Positions 36,601 through 45,169 of a stretch of DNA of 64,000 nt are shown here, one piece after another. Made by a program: the position numbers and the translations under genes. Origin of the DNA: Nematostella vectensis (lineage: Eukaryota; Cnidaria; Anthozoa; Actiniaria; Edwardsiidae); the NCBI RefSeq assembly GCF_932526225.1, contig NC_064038.1, forward strand, positions 3,534,001 to 3,598,000, given 5' to 3'. Under the pieces are notes generated by a model. It was not told the origin of the DNA, did not search any database, and worked only from the letters and a program-made list of their open reading frames with translations. Position 1 is the stretch's first letter. Every line of letters starts with the position of its first letter.

Positions 36601-38742
36601 AGTGCTTTCTCAGATATACATCTGTCATAGCCTGAAAAAAATTTAAAAACCTTGAATAAAACTCGGAATCTAGTATGTAACTTATAAAATGAAAAAAAAA
36701 AACAGAACTTAAAAAACTAAGTACCCATTTCCACCATATATGACAGCAATGTCAGATCAGCCTTGGCATTCTGATCAAAAACACTTGCACCTATAGAGTT
36801 ATAAAGAAACATGGCATGTTTAGACGATAAAATGATAGTATGCAGCATGCATGATACTTTAACTAATCTAGTTTTTTTAAACAACATTATTTTTACCTTT
36901 AACAACATAAAGACAAATCATTTAGTATTGTTTATGGCCACACAGTGCCCTCCCTCCAATATTTTCAAAAATTATAACGAAGTGACCAGTTGGCTTGGCT
37001 GTGCCCCCAAACTTTCTTCATGTTCCTGCACTGAGACACCCCACCCACCAATACTTCATGGCTTGCTCAGCCCTACAGTACGCTACAGTACCAATAATAC
37101 AACACATATTACATACATTACCAAACGTGGGTTGTCATAGTAAAACCTTACTTGAAATAGGGGTACTGTATATTCTGCAGAACTCACAGACAAAAAAAGG
37201 GATAGAAAAAACTTCCACACTTAACATGTCCAGGACAGAGAGTCAAGTCTGCATCACCTTTAGGAGCTGAGAGTTTAAGAGTTGAGGACTGTTCATCTAG
37301 CTGAGGTGCATTGTGGGAAGGCTGGTCAGCACCTGGGGACTTTTGTTTGACGGCATTTGACAGGGACCCATCAATAAGTAGCTTGGCTGCCGAGATATCT
37401 GCTTTTTCTGGGAGAACGAGAAACTCCCCTTGCTTTAGAGAGAAAGGACAACCAACTCTGTTTTATTATTTAGTATTTATTATTTAGTATTAAAGTCAAT
37501 TGGTCAGAAAAGTATACAGTGAGGGAAAAAACTTTCTAGATTATTCGTAACACTACTTTTTCCTGCTTTAAATCAGTAATTATTTTGATGTTTCACCCTC
37601 CCTCTCCCCACCAAAACAAAGTTTTCAAAACCATGGCAGGTAAAAAGGGAGAGTAGGGTAACAAAGAATGAGCTTTCAAAACAATAGACAATATTTTCTA
37701 TATAAGTATTGTCAATAGCTGTGAGTAAGAGAAAATGCAAAACTTCATATCCTGAATAAATTAGGAAAATGGAGTATAAGTCATAAAGAGTATAAAAATG
37801 TATCATGAATTTATTGTTGTGATAAGCATGGCTGTCAACCTTACTTTAGGTTAAATCTTGAGAAAATACAGTGAATGTATCAGAAGTACCAAGATAGCCA
37901 ATGCGGGAAAATACAGTAAATGTATGGATATTTTCAAGAAAATCAGGCTTGAGAAAAGGTTCAAAATCTTGAGACTCCGGCCTAATACAGGGGAGTTGAC
38001 AGCTATAGATAAGCTTTTATACCTGCTCAAATCCACAAAGAAGAAGAAAAGTTCTGGCTGGCTCAACCTCCCAAATGGTGGAACTAAACTTTGGATTTCC
38101 TTGTAAAAAAAAACATAGTAAGCACAGATTATGGGACCAGTTCATTTTTTTTCGTCCACGTCAGCAGTGGTTTTAGCAGAGAGACGTTATTCATAGCCAA
38201 GGGGCCCTGGCCCCCAACAAAGCTAACTTAGGGTGAAAGTCATTACGTCTCAAAGGTTCTTGAGAAATCACTTTGCCCCCCTTCTCCCCCAAAGATAAAT
38301 CCTGGCTACACCCTAGCTGTTGTTCGGGGGGGGGGGGGGAGTGAGACTGGGGGAGGATGCAGATTTTGGTCAAATTTCACTATTTTCTTCAATACTGCTT
38401 TTGTGTTTGTTTGAATTTGATTTTCCTTTCTTTTAAGGCATTTAAAAATGCCCCCTACTAGAATTGATCGCATTTTCCCCTTTAGTTATTATTTTAAAGT
38501 GTTTAAGCAAACTTACCTATTCTTATTTTTCTAAATTTAGCATTCTGTGGGTTTCTCTCGATGTTGCTGAAATAAACCTGTATCAAATTTACCGCTGCAG
38601 TGCCTTTACTTTTGTCACCCAAGGCCAGGATGGCTCCCTACGTCAGCATAGACAAACACAACATAATTTACTACATGAGAAAACGAACAGGCATCAAGAG
38701 AAGTACGAAATGTTTATGTTTTCTTACCAAAGCGGCGTCCAT
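27642..38742 (-). CDS. PUB-UBA-UBX domain protein, 13 exons, probable p97/VCP cofactor
   Basis: Exons, minus strand: 38728-38742, 38517-38637, 38023-38099, 37258-37432, 36725-36790, 36559-36631, 36056-36197, 34642-34730, 34149-34218, 33458-33607, 30186-30235, 29024-29127, 27642-27745. All junctions are GT-AG and phases close to 411 residues. Domains: PUB, about residues 5-95 (FSNIERNPQNAKFRKIRIGN, later LLLCGF and LVLP); UBA, about 137-178 (LLSYMVEMGYD, then ATKNTGVQPAMDW); basic coiled coil, about 225-280; UBX, about 315-395 (VELRLRLPSG, FDSTIQEIY, FVVMTSYP, then GLTSRAALLV). PUB and UBX each bind the ATPase p97 in known families, and UBA binds ubiquitin. It resembles UBXN6 in the PUB-UBX pairing but has an extra UBA. 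Intron 10 carries a 46-bp array of about 2.3 kb. Confidence 0.88.
28300..28640 (-). other. Exon-like stretch in the last intron of the UBX gene
   Basis: The minus-strand frame near 28,636-28,545 reads VEDLTRRAIEKETSVRELSS, and another near 28,430-28,300 includes GMFGHSPPCYIHG. Composition looks protein-like, but neither is needed to complete the gene's phase. It could be an alternative exon, a nested gene or a decayed insertion. Confidence 0.25.
29410..29960. repeat. Minisatellite, about 21-bp unit with CACGTG core, intronic
   Basis: Units are TTTGATCACGTGGAGGTTTGT and TTTGATCACGCGCAAGCTTCC. About 26 copies lie between the last two UBX-encoding introns' exons (30,186 and 29,127). The CACGTGATCAAA core is shared, inverted, with the 25,955 array. 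Confidence 0.9.
30410..30655. repeat. Minisatellite, 22-bp unit, about 11 copies
   Basis: Unit reads GTTTCGTCAGTGGAACTACT plus CT. It is directly followed by the 46-bp array at 30,660. Confidence 0.9.
30660..32990. repeat. Minisatellite, 46-bp unit, about 50 copies
   Basis: Unit reads ACACCCTCGCGACTGAAACA, then TGTATCTTTTTGCATACATA, then TCAAGG. ATGTAT and ATACAT form a short stem around CTTTTTGC. The array is strikingly homogeneous, with point variants (GCG/ACG, GACACC/GGCACC, TTTTT/TTTT). It lies in intron 10 of the PUB-UBA-UBX gene. Many overlapping ORFs here are artefacts. Confidence 0.95.
33023..33208. mobile_element. MITE of 186 bp with GGGGGGCGTAAGG ends
   Basis: Starts GGGGGGCGTAAGGG and ends CCCTTACGCCCCCC. 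The interior is built of CGGTTTTT-type subterminal repeats on both strands. No clear target duplication was seen. It lies in intron 10 of the UBX gene, next to the 46-bp array. Confidence 0.7.
35390..35890. repeat. Tandem repeat of about 190-200 bp, two and a half copies
   Basis: Copies share GACAATTGATCTTCGCTTG, CTCGAAAAAGAATCC and GTAAAGCAGTCGATTAGTTT. It is intronic, between exons 7 and 8 of the PUB-UBA-UBX gene. Just left, near 35,310, GGGTGTCCGCTTAAAGGAGG resembles a Tigger-like end. Confidence 0.75.
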
Positions 38743-39008
38743 CTTGAATATGGCTCGGAAACGGTCAGCGGTTGCTGCGCCCGTAGTACATTTGCTTAGC
38801 GGATTCCCGTAAAGCGCATGTTCTTAAGACATTTTTCTGTTTTTATTGACCAATCACAGCCTACGAAATGAAAATAAGACTTGTCTGAGAATCATACGGA
38901 GTCTTTTTTGAGAAAACAACGCTATAGGCAACCCGATTTTGAGAGGAAAAGAATCGGCCGATTGCTGAAGAACTTGGATAGAAGAACAAACATTAATCAG
39001 CCTTGAAG
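38743..39008. promoter_or_regulatory. Probable bidirectional promoter
   Basis: The 266 bp between the start codon of the minus-strand PUB-UBA-UBX gene and the plus-strand C18orf32-like gene must hold both 5' UTRs and promoters. No TATA box is obvious; a CCAATCA motif lies at about 38,850. This is inferred from head-to-head geometry. Confidence 0.55.
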
Positions 39009-40337
39009 ATGGTATGAATATCGTGTATACTTGTGCCTCTTGCATTGTTCATATGGCACAAGTTAATACAGCCCTTCATTGATCGATGGTATGGCGTGAA
39101 GAAGATCCAAGGTCTCCCGGAGAAAGACAAAGTAAAGGTTAGTTTAGCCCGGGAGTCGATCATTTTCCATCCTCTTGTAAAGTGATTTAGACACTATTTT
39201 TTAATTTAATGTATGAGAAAGATGGAGCTAAGTTCAAGGTTTTTGGAGTTTTTTTTCCACCGCTGTCTTTATTATTTCATAACAAGTGGATAGCAAAATT
39301 CTTAAGCTTTTATTTCATCTTTCGCTGTGTTTTTATTTACAATGGTTTATTATGTTGAACTTTGCTGTATATCTTTTTCTCAAGTTCGTGATCAGCGTGA
39401 TAATCAACTCGAAGACTTATTTTGCATTTCTATGCAAGCACCGGAACCTTGGCAGGTTTTAGCCCAAGTTGATATTGCACCGTTTCCTGATGTCATTCGG
39501 CATGGTTCCGTTTTATTGGATGAACTCATACAAAATTCATAAAGGGAGGGTTTTTCAATTCTTCAAAATTCTCACCTTGAAACATATTGTCCTTAAAAAC
39601 TGACTCAATGTCTTAGTTTAAATGCTTGGCTTGACAGAGTTCTCTGTGTTGTCATGTCATAATTATTTCTGGATTGTCCTGTTTGTTCCTCTAAAAATTT
39701 GCATAAGGACTAACATTTATGGCTAACCTTCAACATACCTGTCCTCTTATCTACATTTACCTAAAAATGGTATAAAGTCACATTGTGAGCTCTTTGTAGA
39801 TGGGTATTCTGATGTTGCTCTAAGAGCCCTGTGGCCAGGGTCGGGGTCAGAGTTGCTTTAAATTCTAGGTTACACACCTAGACCAGTGTGTATGCACAGG
39901 AAGCAACAGTATATATTTTTTGTCACGCTGTTGCACGTGCAACCAAAATGCCACAGACTGGCGGGCCACAGCTGATCTATAATGGCCTAGAAATTCGGTC
40001 AGAGTGCTTATTTAGCATAGTTTTGGAGTCAAATTTCCTTTTGTTCGTATTTAGGATCAGCTTTGGCATTTTGGATGTGCGTGCAACATTATGAAAACAG
40101 TCTATTATCAAAAACAAAAGTTCACACCATATTTTTAGCTGAAAGTACTAGTACTAAATAAGATGCCAAGATAATGTTTAGATTCCATCCAATTTTTAGT
40201 ATCAGAAGCACAAGCCACTAACTTAGCATTTTGTCTGATTCCAGGATGGTGGTGGAGAAATAAAAGAAATAAAGGAAGAAGTGTCTTCTAAGGTGGAAGA
40301 TGGGTTACTTGCTGATGGGCATGCAAAGAGTGACTGA
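39009..40337 (+). CDS. C18orf32/UPF0729-like small membrane protein, candidate selenoprotein (TGA at codon 3)
   Basis: Exon 1 is 39009 to 39137 (AAG|GTTAGT; an alternative donor at 39131 is also in frame), exon 2 is 40245-40337 after GATTCCAG. Exon 1 reads MV-TGA-ISCILVPLALFIW then HKLIQPFIDRWYG; exon 2 encodes an acidic, lysine-rich tail ending HAKSD. The N-terminus aligns residue by residue with human C18orf32 as I recall it (MVCIPC, then a hydrophobic segment, then K-x-x-x-x-P-[YF]-I), and the TGA falls on its first cysteine. With selenocysteine the CxxC becomes UxxC. No other in-frame ATG lies upstream of the hydrophobic segment. A SECIS-like hairpin lies 48 bp past the stop. The human protein is described at the ER and lipid droplets. 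A pseudogene or TGC/TGT error is the alternative. Confidence 0.82.
39015..39017 (+). other. In-frame TGA, probable selenocysteine codon
   Basis: Third codon of the C18orf32-like ORF, within ATGGTATGAATATCGTGT. It replaces the first Cys of the family's CxxC. The rest of the frame stays open across a correctly phased intron. Confidence 0.75.
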
Positions 40338-40361
40338 TCTCAAGTGCTTGGGCATATAATA

Positions 40362-40455
40362 GGTCCTCTTCAGTGGATGACTTAATGAAGGCTTGTGATA
40401 AAATCCTAAGCTTTTATGGAAAATCACAAGTATGATGAACTGTCAACCAGAAGGG
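40362..40455 (+). ncRNA. SECIS element in the 3' UTR
   Basis: Core ATGA is at 40,385-40,388 and TGAT at 40,433-40,436. Helix II: CTTGTGAT (40,392-40,399) pairs perfectly with ATCACAAG (40,423-40,430). Unpaired AAAA sits at 40,400-40,403, 11 nt after ATGA, the spacing expected for the conserved SECIS adenines. A ministem TCC/GGA above it suggests form II. Below the quartet, GG-A-TGAC pairs with GTCA-A-CC across an internal loop, giving helix I. All parts of the eukaryotic SECIS consensus are present. Confidence 0.85.
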
Positions 40456-40955
40456 CCATTTATTTGGATATTTTGCACTAGTGTCTATTATTATTTATTA
40501 TTTGCAATCATAATCACTTTATACAGATATTCCTTTGATGCAAACAAATGTTTAAAAAAAATGGCTAGAAATATTTGGAGGAATGATAAAGATTAATTTC
40601 CAGACTCATTTTGTAATTGGAAGACTGAATGTTAGTGTATTACAGTGGAACCTGGATTTTAACCGCCTAAAGGGGAAGCTCTGGAAAATAAATAGCCCTC
40701 TAAGAGGGGGCTCTGAATTTTTTTTTGGTTCTACTGAAATCCTGGCCTGTAAAGGGGGGGGGCTCTGGAATATGTCCTGAGGTGTCCTGTGTTAAAATCT
40801 TCCTTCCTTCCGGAGTATTTAATGAACAACCTAACAACATCCCCCTCCCAGCTAAACAGAAGTACAACAACAAAAAGAAATATTGCAGGTGTATAGGCTT
40901 TTATTTCAAATCAATGGCTTGAGTGGTACCCTTGCGTCTCTTAGTTTAGTTTCTC

Positions 40956-43900
40956 TTAGAAGTTATACGCATTCCTTTCACAAAGAAAATAATCCTTCCA
41001 GCTTGACGAGGAGATCGTGCCCCATTTACCGCTTGATGAGCTCAAATAAACGTACATCCCGGAGTGTCCCGAACTAGAGTCCCAGTTGGTGTACCGAGGA
41101 TAGCTGTCATCAATCCATTTCCAATTGCCATTTCCCCCCTTCAGCCCAATGAACCCGCTTCCACCCTTACACTTCGCAATGGTTCGGATGAACTCGTTCT
41201 CTTCGCGGTCGTTAATGATTGCTAAGTCAGCATCCTGATCCAAACAATATCTCTGGCCCTGGGTCCAGGTCTCCTCAAAGGACGAGTAATGATAGCATTT
41301 GCCATTGTAGTAATACCAGCCCTGCTTGCATTCTGGAAAGAGAGAGAGAGCGCAGCGTATTTGTAGATGCGGTGTCTATTATCAATTAGACTACGAGGTT
41401 GAGTTTTCTATGAGTCAATAGATAGTCATCGAGGCGCGTAGCGCCTGTTCTAGTATAAATTTACTCTTTTACTATAAATTCCGTCATTTTGTTTCAGACC
41501 ACAAGACTTCAATGGTTCCGGTTCGTAGCTATGGTTCAGGCCCCCCTTTGTTGTATTTAACTTTAAAATCCTCAAAGAGCCTTTCTTTTGGCCAATATTA
41601 ATTCAACCCTTTTTCCTTTGCTCGCCCAGCCCTGTTCCCCTTTCAAACAATCACTTAACGATACTTACTGTACCGTAGATATGTCGTCGCCGTCACCACT
41701 TCGTCACCGGCCTGAGCGCGGCATGTATACAATCCAGCATCATTGTAGGTGGAATACTTGATTGTCAGCGTGTTGCCATTCCGTTCAGTCCTTCCATTGG
41801 GATAACTCCCACTCCACGTGATTATAGCCTTTTTATTGACGCTACAGGCCAGGGTTATGGTAGATCCTCCACTCATTTTTATCTCGCTTGGAGGCTTGTA
41901 GGTAAATGCCAACTTCGGCTCGACCTGAAGGATAGTGCTTGCCATCGCGCGCCCCATCTTGTGAATAAAAGGTAAATGTTAGTATTTGTATAGTGATGGG
42001 CCGAATACATGCGTCTCACTATACGTGCGTAGTATAGCAGGGGTTTCATTTAGGCCGGGCGCAGGCTTACCATCCTCACGTTGTTATTATTAGAATTATT
42101 TCGCGTAAATGATCTATTTCAAAATAAAGGTCGAATGAAATCTCATTAAGTTGATATGCTTGATGGTAAGCTTGTGGGTTTGAGCGGCCGGCGAAACTGC
42201 CAGCTTCTATTTTCCGATCGCCGGCTTCTTAAAAAAAGTATTAAACTTATAACTTCCGCCCTACTTATCAATTTCCACCGCCTACTCTGAAACTTAATAA
42301 AACCCCTGGTATATACTTCACGCAGTTTGCCTTTTATTGCGAGTTTGTGTGTAACAAGCACGTAGCTATAATGACAGATCCATGGCAAGGCGAATTTGTT
42401 AAAGCCCGGCTCACAAATTTACCTCCTAACATTATTAATTGAACCCTGCTTTCCCCGGACAATAAGAAAACGATCTAATTTTGTTAACTTAACGTCCAAA
42501 GGAGGGATATCAACAAAAGTATTAATGAAAGATTTCGAGATAACGATAAAGGGTGGATAAGAAACACAGAAGGTTGAAGCGCATTGTAACTGTAGTGCGC
42601 AAGGGAAGGTCTAGATAGATCCCCGGACATCTCGAGCTATTACCGACTATTTCTATCGCAGCCCGGTAGTGTACAATGAGGTGTAGTACTCTGCGTTATT
42701 ATTTGAGGGTTGGATTGGGTTCCACCCGTCGCCCCTAGCTACACGTCAGCATCCCCCACCTTATTCTCAGCCTGGCAGATGTACGCCCCTGCGTCTCGAG
42801 CTTGAATCGATAACAACTCGACGCTGTTATTCGGCGTGACCGACGCGCGGTTCGGGAGGGGACCTTTGTTCAAGTACCATGTGACTCGGGGAGTGGGGTA
42901 TCCGGTCACGTGACATGCTGGTAGCGTGACGTTGTGCCCTACTATGACTTGCGTTGGCCCGCGAGTGAGCGACACTTGAGGGGGGACTGTTAATGTAAAT
43001 TAAACAACACACTGCACATATATATCCATAACAATAAATATCAAATATTCAGCGCAATAATGAAAATGAAAACTAATAAAGAAAAAAAGAAGAATTGCGG
43101 TCTGAACCATATCGTTTTTTTCACATTTCCCCCTTGGCTATTATCTCACAATAGAAGATGAAGTGAAAGAATACCTTTTCTAAATGTTACATAATCTGTC
43201 GCTTACCATTTACCGACACAAGTGCTACGTCACGTGACCTGCCCAGTCCACCCGCGCTTGCACACTCATACATTCCCGCGTCACTGCTCCTAACGTCTCT
43301 GATCACCAATCCCCCGCGGCCATCATCGCGTGACCTGTTACCAGGCAAATCACCACCAATCCTCTTCCAGCTGACGACTGCGTTTGGGTCACCGCTAATA
43401 ATCGAGCAATTCAGTTGTGCAGACGCACTTGCGTTGACGTTCAGTTCTCGTGGTGAGATCTCTGCTCTCGGGGCGTTCCTTATTCTCCCAGGCTCCCCCT
43501 TAAGCCCACGAGGCCCAACATCCCCTTTCGGCCCCCTCTCACCCTTGATTCCCGGTGGGCCCCGGATACCCTGTTTTCCGTCGGCTCCAGGTTGACCCGG
43601 AGGCCCTGCTGGTCCACGTCGTCCTCGTTTTCCAGGGCGGCCTTTATCTCCTTTAGGTCCAGGGGGGCCTTGATTTCCAGGGGGTCCTTGTACGTACTGC
43701 GTTTTACTAGCGGCAAGTACTGCCAAGGTCTTTGTTATCGCTGCGAGCTGCTGCTGTAAACTAAGGATTTGTCCTCCCGTGGGGGTAGGGGTCGGGGCTG
43801 CCCTTCGTTGGCGTTGGTGCGCATCTCTTTTTGCGTCACTGGGGGCTAGAGATTAATGGCAAAGTTGTTTTTATAGGGTGTGCGTGTTGCTTTTATGAAA

Positions 43901-45166
43901 TCCCCTGGGAAATAGTATATAAGTCTACTTTAGATTTTTACCACCATTACAAGAACAATTTGATTCCGCAAGAACGCATCATAAAAACAAAGAACATGCT
44001 GCTTCTATCTGGGCCTCGACATGTTCTTAGCATGTTCTTAGAATTTGGTGAAATCTCAGGCTGGACGTTCTTATGAAAAAAGCGCTTATAGATGTGACAG
44101 TGCGCACTGATACTAAGTCGCTTAGTGTTTTGAGAGAGCGAGAATGTTGTGTGTTTCAGTATCGTTAAGGTCAGGTGGTGTTACCCGCAAACATGCGGTG
44201 TAACATGCGGTGTAGCATGCAACAAAAACTTTTCGCGATACATTGTATCGTATCCATTCTGACATGTTGCCAAACAAATGTTAAACGGAATAATTTTTCA
44301 GATATTCGTCATTATGTGTTGCATTTTTTTAAGCGGGTTCAAAAACACGCAACATTCTGCCGAGTGAACTGATGCACGGAAAGTTGTGTTGCGCGATATG
44401 TTACACGGTCAAAAACTTTTACGTTACAATGTATCATGAAAAGTTTTTACTGCATGTTATCCCGTGCAACACCACCTTAAGGGAAACAGGTTTCCTAAGC
44501 CTTGTGTGCGGTTTAGCACTATGACATGTCGGCAGTAGTCCGAGTAGCAGGCGATTTTATTTTTCCAAAGTTGGTGAGGAAAATTAGCGCTTCCCGGTAT
44601 ATACTTCATAGGGAACGATAAAAGGGCCGGATACTTAGGCTAAGTCGACAGGGGTTTGCCTTCGGTATAATAATGCGTTTTAACTTGTAAATAAAATTCA
44701 GTTCTGTCTTGGCGCTCGTGTCGTGAAGGTTGTATTTTGTTTCTGTCTTCGTAAACTTTCGAGCCATCCGCCGAACCGACTTATTTCACTCTACATATAT
44801 AAAGGGTATCACAATCTGACAATTGTACAAATTACCTGCATGTCGGTGTTCAAAACAGTCGCGTGTTTTCAACATGTTCTCAAGCTCCCGGATGCGTGTC
44901 GACTGCTCGCTTAGTTTGATCTCGACTCTGACGAACTCTCCACAGCCAAACACAAGGGCAAGCACAGCCACTGCGACTACCGCGGGCGAAAGCGGGCTCC
45001 CGAACATTCTACGGGGAATAACAATCGGGTAGTTAGTCTCCATAAAAAATGCTGTATTCACGATCACAAATGGCATCCTGATAACAAAAACACTTAAAAA
45101 TGAATGGTTTACAGCTACTTTTGCATGTTGCAAGTACCTTTTAACCAAAGGTTTCTCGTCTTCCAT
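40956..45166 (-). CDS. Type II membrane receptor: collagen, three Ig domains, C-type lectin-like domain
   Basis: Six exons, minus strand: 45138-45166, 44836-45008, 43207-43845, 42745-42986, 41669-41924, 40956-41332; phases close to 571 residues. Order: short cytoplasmic tail [10 protein letters not shown]; membrane anchor about 15-35 ([16 protein letters not shown]); coiled coil about 36-60; a second Q/L-rich coil; 23 uninterrupted Gly-X-Y triplets about 121-189; Ig domains about 195-278, 283-365 and 366-446, each with C, W and DAGxYxC; C-type lectin-like domain about 449-571 (CYHYSS, WIDD, FLCE). This resembles trimeric collagenous scavenger receptors and collectins but with Ig domains between. 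A polyadenylation signal AATAAA (minus) is at about 40,901. The donor of the Ig2 exon (GAC|GTGTAG) is the least sure; AAG|GTGGGG is an in-frame alternative. Confidence 0.85.
44169..44476. mobile_element. MITE of 308 bp with TTAA target duplication, intronic
   Basis: TTAA at 44,165-44,168 and 44,477-44,480 flank GGTCAGGTGGTGTTACCCG and the inverted CGTGCAACACCACC. Inner inverted blocks include AAAAACTTTTCGCGATACAT against GTATCATGAAAAGTTTTT. It lies in the intron between the membrane-anchor exon and the collagen exon. Confidence 0.75.
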
Positions 45167-45169
45167 CTG

